Shown: one piece after another, positions 40,051 to 48,257 of the stretch | How the letters are laid out: each line of letters begins with the position of its first letter | Position numbering within the stretch: position 1 is the stretch's first letter | Assembly (NCBI GenBank): GCA_910589125.1 | Contig: CAJURX010000008.1 | Location: 39,114-103,113 of the forward strand | Direction of reading: 5' to 3' | Origin: an uncultured Eggerthellaceae bacterium | Lineage (GTDB): Bacteria; Actinomycetota; Coriobacteriia; Coriobacteriales; Eggerthellaceae | Length of the DNA: 64,000 nucleotides | Notes under the pieces: model-generated | What the model was told of the DNA's origin: nothing | The model's input: only the letters and a program-made list of their open reading frames with translations | Databases searched by the model: none | Program-made: the position numbers and the translations under genes

Positions 40051-42372
40051 CTAGATCTGATGCTTGACCCTCTGGCTCTCCTCAGCGCGCTTCGCATCGT
40101 TGAAGCGATCGAGGGTGCCTACCAGATATCCCGTGATGCGGCGGATGCGCTCGAAGCCCTGGCTCCCATGACCCTCTGCGCGACCGCACTTCGGGCACGC
40201 ATCGCCGATGATGCCGTTGTATCCGCACACCGGGTCGCGATCGACGGGGTGATTGATGGAGCCGTAGCCCATGCCGCTCTCCTTCATGAAGCGGATGACG
40301 GACTCGAATGCCTCAAGGTTCTCCGTCGGGTCGCCATCAAGCTCGATGTAGCTGATGTGACCGCCATTGGTGAGCGCATGGTACGGTGCCTCAAGGCCGA
40401 TCTTATCGAATGCGGCGATGTCGTAGTACACCGGCACATGGAAGCCATTGGTGTAGTAATCCCTGTCGGTCACGCCCGGAACAGACCCGAAGCGCTCGCG
40501 GTCCATGCGCACGAAGCGACCAGACAGGCCCTCGGCAGGCGTAGCGATGAGCGAGAAGTTGAGCTTCTGCTCCTGGGAGATGCGATCGCAGTAGCTGCGC
40601 ATGTGACCCACGATCTCAAGGCCGAGGCGCTGGGATTCCTTGCTCTCGCCATGGTGCTTGCCCGTGAGCGCCACAAGGCACTCCGCCAGTCCGATGAAGC
40701 CCGTGGTCAGCGTACCGTGCTTGAGCACCTCGCGCTGCTCATCCTCCGGGCTCAGGTTCTCTGAGTCGATCCAGACACCCTGCCCCATGAGGAACGGAGC
40801 ATTGTAGACGCGCTTGTGAGCCTGGATCTCGAAGCGCTCGAGCAGCTGACCCGTCACGAGCTGCAGCTTGGAATCCAGAAGATCGAAGAACAGGTCGACA
40901 TCGCCCTTGGCGCGCATGGCCAAACGCGGCAGGTTGATGGACGTGAACGACAGGTTGCCGCGACCCGGCGTGACCTCGCGATCAGGGTCGAACACGTTGC
41001 CCATGACGCGCGTGCGGCAGCCCATGTAGGCGATCTCCGTCTCGGGCGTGCCCTTGTAGTACTGCGCGTTGAACGGAGCATCCAGGAAGCTGAAGTTCGG
41101 GAACAGCCTCTTGGCTGAGCAGTGCATGGCCAGCTTGAACAGGTCGTAGTTCGGGTCCTCTGGGTTGTAGTTCACGCCCTCCTTCACGCGGAAGATCTGC
41201 ACCGGGAAGATGGGCGTCTCGCCATTGCCCAGGCCCTCCTCCGTGGCGAGCAGCATGTTCTTGATGACCATGCGGCCCTCGGGAGAGGTGTCCATGCCAT
41301 AGTTCACCGAGCTGAACGGCGTCTGCGCGCCTGCGCGGGAATGCATGGTATTCAGGTTGTGCACCAGCGCCTCCATGGCCTGGAAGGTGGTGCGGTCCGT
41401 ATCCTTCTCCGCGTTCTTGCGCGTGAAGGAGATGATGGTGCGAACATCATCCTCAGAGATGCCCGCCTCAGACAGCTTCGCCTCGAGGCCCTCGCGGAAG
41501 CTCTCATCCAGCTCAAGGGATGCCGTCGCATTCGTCTCCGCCTCGACCGCTGCGATGACGCTCTCAACGAACGAGCGCTCATCCTCGACATCCGTCAGCA
41601 GGTCGACGGCTTCTGCCAGATGCTTCTTGAACAGGCGGCGATAGGTCTTGCGCACGCCGTCAGCCAGACCGTAGTCGAAGTCGCAGACAGACTGACCGCC
41701 ATGCTGGTCGTTCTGGTTGGACTGGATGGCGATGCAGGCGAGAGCCGTGTAGCTGGCGATATCGTTCGGTTCGCGAAGCACGCCGTGCCCCGTGGAGAAG
41801 CCGCCCTTGAAGAGCTTGCGCAGCTCGATCTGGCAGCACGTGGTGGTCAGCGTGTAGAAGTCCATGTCATGGATGTGGATGTCGCCCTCACGGTGCGCCT
41901 TCGCGTACTTCGGATCGATCACGCACATCTCGTAGAACTGCTTCGCGGATTCGCTGCCGTACTTGAGCATGGTGCCCATGGCCGTATCCGCATTGATGTT
42001 CGCGTTCTCGCGCTTGAGGTCAGAGTCGGCAGCCTTGCTGAACGTGATGTCCTTGAGCGTCTGGATGAGGCGCGAGTTGACATCGCGCACGCGGTTGCGC
42101 TCAGCCCTATACAGTATGTATGCCTTAGCGGTCTGGACGAAGCCGCTCTCGATGAGCGTCTCCTCGACCAGATCCTGAACGCCTTCGACGGTAGGAGTGC
42201 CCTCGATGGCCCCATCATCCAGCTTCTGCGCCACCTTGGCGGCGATGCTCTCAGCGGTCTGGCGATCCTGCATCGCGGCGCACGCCTGGAACGCCTTCTC
42301 GATGGCAGATGCGATCTTCTCAACATGGAATTCTGTTGTGCGGCCGTCGCGCTTGATGATTGCTTGTGGCAT
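40051..42372 (-). CDS. nrdD: Anaerobic (class III) ribonucleoside-triphosphate reductase NrdD
   Basis: A 773-residue glycyl-radical enzyme that makes deoxyribonucleotides without oxygen. The N-terminal ATP-cone (residues 1-95, MPQAIIKRDGRTTEFHVEKIASAIEKAF) gives allosteric control. The catalytic barrel follows (DIHIHDMDFYTLTTTCCQIEL, FSSVNYGMDTSPEGRM). The C-terminus has a zinc site (CGYNG, CPKCG) and the radical Gly in RRITGYLVGTLDRFNDAK. AAGGAAGCTCAAAG precedes the ATG. The promoter carries NrdR-like boxes. The activase nrdG lies across the 6S gene on the other strand. Confidence 0.97.
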   Translation of the reverse strand: MPQAIIKRDGRTTEFHVEKIASAIEKAFQACAAMQDRQTAESIAAKVAQKLDDGAIEGTPTVEGVQDLVEETLIESGFVQTAKAYILYRAERNRVRDVNSRLIQTLKDITFSKAADSDLKRENANINADTAMGTMLKYGSESAKQFYEMCVIDPKYAKAHREGDIHIHDMDFYTLTTTCCQIELRKLFKGGFSTGHGVLREPNDIASYTALACIAIQSNQNDQHGGQSVCDFDYGLADGVRKTYRRLFKKHLAEAVDLLTDVEDERSFVESVIAAVEAETNATASLELDESFREGLEAKLSEAGISEDDVRTIISFTRKNAEKDTDRTTFQAMEALVHNLNTMHSRAGAQTPFSSVNYGMDTSPEGRMVIKNMLLATEEGLGNGETPIFPVQIFRVKEGVNYNPEDPNYDLFKLAMHCSAKRLFPNFSFLDAPFNAQYYKGTPETEIAYMGCRTRVMGNVFDPDREVTPGRGNLSFTSINLPRLAMRAKGDVDLFFDLLDSKLQLVTGQLLERFEIQAHKRVYNAPFLMGQGVWIDSENLSPEDEQREVLKHGTLTTGFIGLAECLVALTGKHHGESKESQRLGLEIVGHMRSYCDRISQEQKLNFSLIATPAEGLSGRFVRMDRERFGSVPGVTDRDYYTNGFHVPVYYDIAAFDKIGLEAPYHALTNGGHISYIELDGDPTENLEAFESVIRFMKESGMGYGSINHPVDRDPVCGYNGIIGDACPKCGRAEGHGSQGFERIRRITGYLVGTLDRFNDAKRAEESQRVKHQI

Positions 42373-42501
42373 CTTTGAGCTTCCTTTTCTACTGTCTTTG
42401 AGCGTTGTCCATCAGGCTTCGAAAATGCTTGCCCACGCTGGAGAATCCGTTACAGCATCCACACGGTTTCCACAGCCTTTTCACTGACTTTTGAACACGT
42501 G

Positions 42502-42517
42502 GCACAAGATATTGTGG
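42502..42517. promoter_or_regulatory. NrdR-like box 1 upstream of nrdD
   Basis: GCACAAGATATTGTGG closely matches the published NrdR box consensus ACACWATATNTTGTGT (most positions) and is itself a near-perfect palindrome. It lies about 20-35 bp downstream of the predicted nrdD transcription start. Confidence 0.7.
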
Positions 42518-42535
42518 TCTGCGTTCGTTTCAGCG

Positions 42536-42551
42536 GGTACATATAGTATCC
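42536..42551. promoter_or_regulatory. NrdR-like box 2 overlapping the nrdD -10
   Basis: A weaker palindrome around TACATATAGTA, 34 bp centre to centre from box 1, about three helical turns. It covers the -10 hexamer, as expected for a repressor site. Confidence 0.5.
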
Positions 42552-42571
42552 ATAACATTCGCGATACGCAA
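42543..42571 (-). promoter_or_regulatory. nrdD promoter
   Basis: TTGCGT (42571-42566), a 17-bp spacer and TACTAT (42548-42543) are read on the minus strand. The leader would be about 165 nt, long enough to hold further regulation, though no known riboswitch was recognised in it. Confidence 0.65.
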
Positions 42572-42604
42572 GCGAACAAACGATGTTTTTTGGGATCGTT
42601 GATC

Positions 42605-44449
42605 TCAGCGCTGAGCGGCAGCGCACGTATCCGGCACCATGAGCATCGTGACCACGAGAGGCAAGCCGAACACCAAGTACAGGTAATACCGCACCAGGAC
42701 GCACGGTCCCAGCAGCGCTGTGAGCGCCAGCATCGCGAAGAGCGCGCAGGGTGCTGCAAGCCGTCGATCCCGCGTCACGATCGCGCGCGCCACGAGCACG
42801 ATGAGCGTCCATACGTAGAACGGAATGGAGGTGAGCAAGGACACCACGGGCACGTTCTGCACGCTCGTACCGGTCGAGAACTCGCGCAACGGCTCCACGA
42901 GCGCCGGGAAGAGCGACTGATGCTCAGCCGGGCTCTCCCAGTCGAATGCGAACAGAGAGGTCTCCCGATCCTGGTACGTAGGCGTGTCGTACACGTTGAT
43001 GCATGCGTACGGATTCCACGCGCCCTCGGTCTGCCAGATGAGCGCCTTGGCGTACTCTTCCGGATAGGCTAACCCCAGCGAAGCCCACACGCGCAGCACA
43101 TCCGGCAGGGACATGTCCGCCAGATTATGCCGAGACGCATCTGCGCAGACGGGGTCGTACTTGCTCACCCGCTCCCCATCCTCCATCTGGCCGAACTGCG
43201 CATCCATCAGCATCTGCATGTCCGAGAGCCGCAAAGACCCATCGCCACTATGCTCCGTGACCACCGCGCTCATCTGCTGCGCCGGGATGGACAGTGCGTT
43301 GAGCCGCTGATAGGGCGAGGGCACGACATCGAGCGCTGTTGCGATGGGAACGAACCACGCGAAGCTCAAGGCCAGCACGATCGCGCTCGTCACCGCAGCG
43401 CGGACGCGCTCTCTCCTATTCGCCGCACAGAAGATGGCGAAGGGGATGACCACGACGAACGCGAGCACGCCATTGGGGCGCAGCAGGCACACGCCGAGCG
43501 CCGCCAGGCCGATGGCCACCCACGTGCGCACGCCCGAGGGCTCCTTCGACGAGATGCGCGCGAACAAGAGCACGGCGAGCAGCACCACGAGCGCAGAGAA
43601 CAGCGTGTCCTTCGCCGTGCAGTTCACGAACAGGGACACGAGCGGGTCGAGCGCCAGATAGGCCACCGACGCCACGCACAGCGCGCGCGAAGCCGTCATG
43701 CGCCATATCTGGGAGACCATGAACGTGAATACGCCAGCCACCGCCAGCGCTTGCAACACGACGAACACAGCGATGCCCGCATTCACGCTCCCCGTCAATG
43801 CCTCGCCAGCTGACAGCACAGCGCCCACCAACAGCGTATGGAGCACCGGTTGATGGTCGACGAGCGTTCCCACTGTCCACTGCGTGTACTCCGGGAAATC
43901 ACCCACGGACATGTCGTAGCAGAAGAACCCAGGGAATGCGGCAAGGAACACCGGAAGCCAGCAGAGGAGGAGCACCGCATAGGCACCCCCTGCCCAGCGA
44001 AGGCTCATCTTGACCGGACGCTCCGCACACGCACGCGCGGCCGCACGATCAGCAAGGCGGCTCGCACACCAGTCAAGGCCATCCATCAGCATGACGAAGG
44101 CCACGAGCAACGGCAGCGCCACGAAGGGGATGGCCACGATGTTCCACGCCGTGAACGAAGGGGCATCATCGCATGAGCTCCAAGCGCCCGCGATGAGGAA
44201 GCAAGCGAACAGCACCGACACCACGATAGCCACGATGGCATACCGGACGCTCCCCCGCAAGGCATCCCACGTCCGTAGCAGGCGACACCGGAACACGAGG
44301 AACAACACGACCGCCACCACGAGCGGAAGGAGGCTCATGGAATAGGAGAACGCAAAGGGGATGGCATAGCGTGAGAAGAGCGTGCAGACCACAGCCAACA
44401 GCACGCAACCTCCCAGCTTGACGACGTCCATAGCAAGCCAACGCGTCAT
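42605..44449 (-). CDS. Polytopic membrane protein (DUF6020-like, possible GT-C glycosyltransferase)
   Basis: A 614-residue integral membrane protein with about 12-13 hydrophobic segments spread over its whole length. An early extracytoplasmic loop after the fifth segment contains YDMSVGDFPEYTQW and DHQPVLHTLL, resembling the acidic first loop of GT-C fold glycosyltransferases and of the DUF6020 family. A large loop (about residues 385-560) is polar. If the fold assignment holds, it would move sugars from a lipid carrier to a surface polymer or protein, but no substrate can be inferred. Neighbouring genes give no pathway clue. The start ATG at 44449 has AAAGGAGCCGCG upstream. Confidence 0.7.
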   Translation of the reverse strand: MTRWLAMDVVKLGGCVLLAVVCTLFSRYAIPFAFSYSMSLLPLVVAVVLFLVFRCRLLRTWDALRGSVRYAIVAIVVSVLFACFLIAGAWSSCDDAPSFTAWNIVAIPFVALPLLVAFVMLMDGLDWCASRLADRAAARACAERPVKMSLRWAGGAYAVLLLCWLPVFLAAFPGFFCYDMSVGDFPEYTQWTVGTLVDHQPVLHTLLVGAVLSAGEALTGSVNAGIAVFVVLQALAVAGVFTFMVSQIWRMTASRALCVASVAYLALDPLVSLFVNCTAKDTLFSALVVLLAVLLFARISSKEPSGVRTWVAIGLAALGVCLLRPNGVLAFVVVIPFAIFCAANRRERVRAAVTSAIVLALSFAWFVPIATALDVVPSPYQRLNALSIPAQQMSAVVTEHSGDGSLRLSDMQMLMDAQFGQMEDGERVSKYDPVCADASRHNLADMSLPDVLRVWASLGLAYPEEYAKALIWQTEGAWNPYACINVYDTPTYQDRETSLFAFDWESPAEHQSLFPALVEPLREFSTGTSVQNVPVVSLLTSIPFYVWTLIVLVARAIVTRDRRLAAPCALFAMLALTALLGPCVLVRYYLYLVFGLPLVVTMLMVPDTCAAAQR

Positions 44450-44592
44450 CGCGGCTCCTTTGCATCAGGGATGGGTTCTAACCGAATGCCCGTATCATAC
44501 ACCGCAGATCAAAGGCGGGATGGCCTTGGGCGGGGCTGATGCATGCGGACGGGCTCAGGCTCAGCAACAGGCGCAGGCAAGCCATGCCCCCG

Positions 44593-44898
44593 TTAGCTGA
44601 CGGTACCGTACACCTGACCCCACGCATGTCCCGTGATCGCTGAATTGAGCTGATCCGTGAGCTGCTGGCGGGTGTACTCCCCCGGCGGCAAGAGCGATGC
44701 GATCCGCTGCAAGTCGTCTGGCAGGTCTGCCGCCTCCGCAGCGAGCACCACCTGCAACCGCGACACTCGAAACGCTGCCTCAGGGTCCACCTGTGCAAGA
44801 TAGGGTGCCTCATCATCTGCGAACAGCGCATCCACTACCTTCTGAAGCTCTCCGAAATGCTCGGAGCGCTTGATGTTCGACTGCACATCCGAGCTCAT
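44593..44898 (-). CDS. Small protein coupled to the methyltransferase-like gene
   Basis: A 101-residue acidic helical protein starting MSSDVQSNIKRSEHFGELQKVVDALFADD. No family is recognised. Its ATG overlaps the stop of the gene upstream (ATGA), so it is made with that protein and may bind it. There is no signal peptide or membrane segment. It ends with LTDQLNSAITGHAWGQVYG. The gap 44450-44592 after it holds no gene. Confidence 0.75.
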   Translation of the reverse strand: MSSDVQSNIKRSEHFGELQKVVDALFADDEAPYLAQVDPEAAFRVSRLQVVLAAEAADLPDDLQRIASLLPPGEYTRQQLTDQLNSAITGHAWGQVYGTVS

Positions 44899-46160
44899 TC
44901 GGCACCGCCGATCCCCAAAGCACCATTGACGGACTGGCGAAGATGCACGCTCAGCTCTTCAAGGGAGAGGTCACTGCTCGCAAGGCTGGCCTGCGATGCA
45001 TGCACACCATCCGCGCTCCCGCCTGCAACGGCACCCTTCACATCAAGCCCGGCGACGGCTGCAGCCATCGCTCCCGTATACGCCGGCGTAGCGCTTCCAG
45101 CAGCGCGCACGAACTGCGCCCCTGCCGCCATCAGCGCGAGCGCCGCGTCATAGGCATCATCCGGCCGCAGACATGAGCCCGCACCCACCGCTTCAGCCCC
45201 CTCATCTGCATCGCAGGGCCGCACGAAGAGCTGCACCAGCATGGGCAGGTACGCCACGCTCGCCACCCGCGCGGCGAGCGCTGCCGCCACCTCGGGTTCA
45301 CCATCCGTGCAGAAGCCGACCACCTGCGCACCGTACTCAGCCATGACGGACACCGCATCCTCGAGGCTCTCGCACGCAAGGGAGGGGTGCACCTCGTGCT
45401 CGAGAGAACGCAGCATCCCTTCCCCATCAACATCCACGCTGGCAAGGATGGGTGCATCGCTCACCTTGCGGATGCCCATGAGCGCGCACTTCAGATCCGC
45501 CACGCGCGTGAAGCCATTGAGGAAGAACGCGTCGAAGTCCGCTCCGTCGAACAGACGGGCGGCACGCTCATATTGAAGGCGATTCTCCAGAAGAGACGCC
45601 TTGGATGCAGGGTCGAGCGGCAACCCGCAAGGCGCGATCTCCACGAGGATGTGCTCCGGCGAACGTGCAGCCGTCACCTCGAACGCCGTGCGCGCCAGAT
45701 CCTCGGCAGCATCGCGCATGCCCACATGCGCCAGCCGAGCAGGCGTCAGATCCGCCGTAGGTGCGACCAGGCACTGCGCCCCTGCAGCCTTCTCCAAGGT
45801 GAAGGCATCCTCGAACACCTCCGGTTCAAGGATGAGCGCGAGCTCCGTATCGAAAGCCGCAGGATGAGCGGGGTCGACGAATGAGACGCCAGCGAACCGC
45901 TCCAGGCCGCCCGCGTTCACGCCACCGTCTACGCCCGCATCTCCAGAGGCCCCTTGCTCTTCCGCCATGCCTACAGCCGCCATGCCAGTGTTCCCCGTAG
46001 CCTCGGCTGCCTCCGCGCGCGCGTCCGCTACCACCACTTCGATGGCACCTTCGCCATCAAGATCCGCGTCCACACGCTCCTGCACGAGGGCTAATTGCGC
46101 TTGGACCGACCCTCCGATGACCAGCATATCCTTGCCGAACCTGAGCTGAATATCCGCCAT
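44895..46160 (-). CDS. Homocysteine S-methyltransferase-like protein lacking the zinc cysteines
   Basis: A 421-residue protein with the outline of the MetH/BHMT methyltransferase barrel: KDMLVIGGSVQAQL at the N-terminus aligns with the family's LDGAMGT motif, and EDLARTAFEVTAA and VEIAPCGLPLDP resemble the barrel core. The zinc motif normally reading GGCCGTTP appears here as AAGSATPAYT near residue 360, and the upstream Cys site reads VVGFCTDGEPE. A 60-residue Ala/Gly-rich insertion follows residue 45. If the alignment is right it cannot bind zinc in the usual way and is either inactive or uses another mechanism. AGGGGGCCGC precedes the ATG. A small protein is coupled downstream. Confidence 0.65.
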   Translation of the reverse strand: MADIQLRFGKDMLVIGGSVQAQLALVQERVDADLDGEGAIEVVVADARAEAAEATGNTGMAAVGMAEEQGASGDAGVDGGVNAGGLERFAGVSFVDPAHPAAFDTELALILEPEVFEDAFTLEKAAGAQCLVAPTADLTPARLAHVGMRDAAEDLARTAFEVTAARSPEHILVEIAPCGLPLDPASKASLLENRLQYERAARLFDGADFDAFFLNGFTRVADLKCALMGIRKVSDAPILASVDVDGEGMLRSLEHEVHPSLACESLEDAVSVMAEYGAQVVGFCTDGEPEVAAALAARVASVAYLPMLVQLFVRPCDADEGAEAVGAGSCLRPDDAYDAALALMAAGAQFVRAAGSATPAYTGAMAAAVAGLDVKGAVAGGSADGVHASQASLASSDLSLEELSVHLRQSVNGALGIGGAE

Positions 46161-46176
46161 GCGGCCCCCTCATGCG

Positions 46177-46200
46177 AAAGAACCCGCACGAGGCGGGTTC
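46177..46200 (-). terminator. Terminator of tRNA-Arg
   Basis: GAACCCGC and GCGGGTTC (loop of 5) are followed on the minus strand by TTTCG. It begins 11 bp after the tRNA 3' end. Confidence 0.7.
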
Positions 46201-46210
46201 GGAACATCAA

Positions 46211-46285
46211 TGGTGCCCCCGATAGGAATCGAACCTACACACCCGGTTTAGGAGACCAGTGCTCTATCCATTGAGCTACGGGGGC
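46211..46285 (-). tRNA. tRNA-Arg (anticodon CCU)
   Basis: Read on the minus strand, acceptor GCCCCCG / CGGGGGC, discriminator A and encoded CCA. The anticodon stem CTGGT / ACCGG holds CTCCTAA, giving CCU. T-loop GTTCGATTC. 75 nt. Confidence 0.96.
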
Positions 46286-46295
46286 TCGCGTGCGT

Positions 46296-46304
46296 ATTCT
46301 AGCA
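46296..46304 (-). promoter_or_regulatory. tRNA-Arg promoter (extended -10)
   Basis: TGC TAGAAT is read on the minus strand (46304-46296), 10 bp before the tRNA. The -35 is not evident. Confidence 0.5.
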
Positions 46305-46305
46305 T

Positions 46306-46322
46306 GTCCCGAATGCCGGGAC
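46306..46322 (-). terminator. Hairpin after the DUF4013-like gene
   Basis: GTCCCG and CGGGAC with a 5-nt loop, just upstream of the tRNA-Arg -10. There is no T tail, so termination is uncertain. Confidence 0.35.
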
Positions 46323-46357
46323 GCTCCAGGCACCCAACGCCACAGCAGAGGGAAACG

Positions 46358-48163
46358 CTATACCCCGTTGATGTGGGCCGTGGACATCACGGCCTGCTCG
46401 TTCTTCCACTCCTGCGCATAGCGAGCCACGTAATGCCCCGTCGCACGCAGAGAGAACACCACCAAGAACGCACTGCTGAAGCAGGTCAGCACATAGATGA
46501 TCAGCATGAGCGGTAGCATCGCAGCGAGGACTCCCACGAAGAGCGATGCACTGCCCCACCCGTAGCCCTGGGATGCGACCGACAAGACCGCGCCCTGGAT
46601 GGGGATCCACATGATGAGCATGAGCGCGAAGGCAACAGCGCAAAGGATAGCCCCGATGATCAAGCTGGGCACCATGGTGGCACAGCAGAGCGCACCGAAG
46701 TTCCGCTTCCCCGTCTGCCATATCTGGCTCACATCGAAGCCAGCACCAAGCCTATCTGCAACAGCAGCGCGCATGATGGCCAGATATTCGAAGGGGATCA
46801 CCAAGATGGTCAGCGCGAAGTACGCGAGCGTTCCCATGAGAGGGATGAACTCCAAGATGAAGCCGCACATACCTACCACGATGCCGATCACGAGCTGGAT
46901 GACGAACGCGAAGAAGCCGTTGACGAACATGCGATTGCCGAAGATGCGCTTGGGCATCTCTGCGACCTTGCCCAAGAACAGCTCACGCGACCACCGCATG
47001 GCATACCCGGTCACGAAGAAGTTGAGGATGGGCACGCAGGAGACCAGGCCGAGCAGCATCATGCGCCCGAACCAGCCCTTCGAGTGCGTGATGTCATCCC
47101 ACGCAGCAGCCAAGCATCCCTTCTGATAGAGAGCCTCGCCCGGCTGCGCATACGTGCAATGCGCGCGTGCCGGATTGGGCGGCACGATGGGCGTGGAGGC
47201 GAAGGGAGCGAATCGCGGATCGGGCTCAGGTGCGCACCCCGGTTCCGCTCCCGGCGCTTGCTCAGCGCTCGTCGATGCAGCGGCGGCCGCAGCTCCCGTA
47301 CCAGAAGCTCCCGCACCAGGCTGCTCAGAGGCAGCCGTCGCAGATGCGGCGGCCGGAACCGCGGGCATCACTCCCGGTGCAGGGGGCGGCGGAACAGGCG
47401 CAGATGGGGGCACGGGTGCAGCTTGGGAAGCAGGCTCCGACACAAGGGCAGTAGGGGCAGTGACCGAAGCAGATGTTGCGCTCTCAGTCTCAGCCGCTAC
47501 CTCTGCTGCGACGGTCGAGACCTCAGCAGGCTCTGCCACCTCAACAGCAGGTGCTGTCTCAGCTGCTGCAGGAACTCCGGTCTCAGCGACCTCTGCGGCC
47601 TCAACGACCTCAGGAACAGGCGTCGAGGCTGCATCAGCCTCCGCCTTCGCCACCTCCGCTTCGACGACCTCCCCTTCGGGAGCAGCGTCGAAGGCGTGCT
47701 CGAACTTTGCAGCAGGCTCAGGATCAGGGATCGGCTCCGGCTCAGAAGCATGAACCGTCTTGGGTGCCGATCCGACCGCCACAGGCTCAGCCTTCGCCGA
47801 GGCTCCATCTGAAGGCGCTTCCGCTGCGGTCTCTGTGACGGGCGCGATGTAGATGGCTCCATCGGTGATGACGGGCGTCGTGACTACATCCACCATGGCA
47901 TCTGCCGGTGACTCTTCTGGCTCAGGAGCGATACCCTGCACGAATATCTCAGCGGGCTGGACCACGACAGATGTGGACTCCGCCTGCAGAGCTGGCTCTG
48001 ACGGGGTTGACGATGCCGAAGGTGCTTGCTCTGAGGAACGCGTCGTCTCAGCAGGATCAGGAGCGCCCGCAGAGCTGACGTCGCTTGCGAAGAGGTTCTT
48101 TCCGCAATCCGCGCAGAACGGCGTGCCGGGGACGTTCTCGCGACCACATTTCGGGCACTTCAT
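46358..48163 (-). CDS. Zinc-ribbon membrane protein with DUF4013-like C-terminus
   Basis: A 601-residue protein. It begins with a zinc ribbon (MKCPKCGRENVPGTPFCADCGKNLF; CxxC ... CxxC), then a very long Ala/Glu/Val/Pro-rich segment (about 30-330) without predicted structure. The C-terminal 260 residues hold six or so hydrophobic segments with GWFGRMMLLGLVSCVPILNFFVTGYAMRW and VIPFEYLAIMRAAVADRLG, typical of DUF4013 membrane proteins. The function is unknown. TTTGAGGAGTTGGTGGC precedes the ATG and TATACT (48203-48198) is a likely -10. The zinc ribbon should be cytoplasmic. Confidence 0.82.
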   Translation of the reverse strand: MKCPKCGRENVPGTPFCADCGKNLFASDVSSAGAPDPAETTRSSEQAPSASSTPSEPALQAESTSVVVQPAEIFVQGIAPEPEESPADAMVDVVTTPVITDGAIYIAPVTETAAEAPSDGASAKAEPVAVGSAPKTVHASEPEPIPDPEPAAKFEHAFDAAPEGEVVEAEVAKAEADAASTPVPEVVEAAEVAETGVPAAAETAPAVEVAEPAEVSTVAAEVAAETESATSASVTAPTALVSEPASQAAPVPPSAPVPPPPAPGVMPAVPAAASATAASEQPGAGASGTGAAAAAASTSAEQAPGAEPGCAPEPDPRFAPFASTPIVPPNPARAHCTYAQPGEALYQKGCLAAAWDDITHSKGWFGRMMLLGLVSCVPILNFFVTGYAMRWSRELFLGKVAEMPKRIFGNRMFVNGFFAFVIQLVIGIVVGMCGFILEFIPLMGTLAYFALTILVIPFEYLAIMRAAVADRLGAGFDVSQIWQTGKRNFGALCCATMVPSLIIGAILCAVAFALMLIMWIPIQGAVLSVASQGYGWGSASLFVGVLAAMLPLMLIIYVLTCFSSAFLVVFSLRATGHYVARYAQEWKNEQAVMSTAHINGV

Positions 48164-48197
48164 GCCACCAACTCCTCAAAGACGGTTCGATCAGAAC

Positions 48198-48203
48198 AGT
48201 ATA
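48198..48203 (-). promoter_or_regulatory. -10 of the DUF4013-like gene
   Basis: TATACT on the minus strand, about 35 bp before the start codon, without a clear -35. Confidence 0.4.
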
Positions 48204-48257
48204 TCAGGTGCACCTTGAGCCATGCGCCCAGCCCCACTCCAGGTCATCCGCCTGTCA

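Noticed and set aside
39604..40764. A 386-codon plus frame over the 6S RNA and the 3' end of nrdD
   Set aside because: It runs through structured RNA and two terminators and continues antisense to nrdD.
42373..42535. A cobalamin riboswitch in the long nrdD leader
   Set aside because: The leader is too short and no B12-box-like sequence was found.
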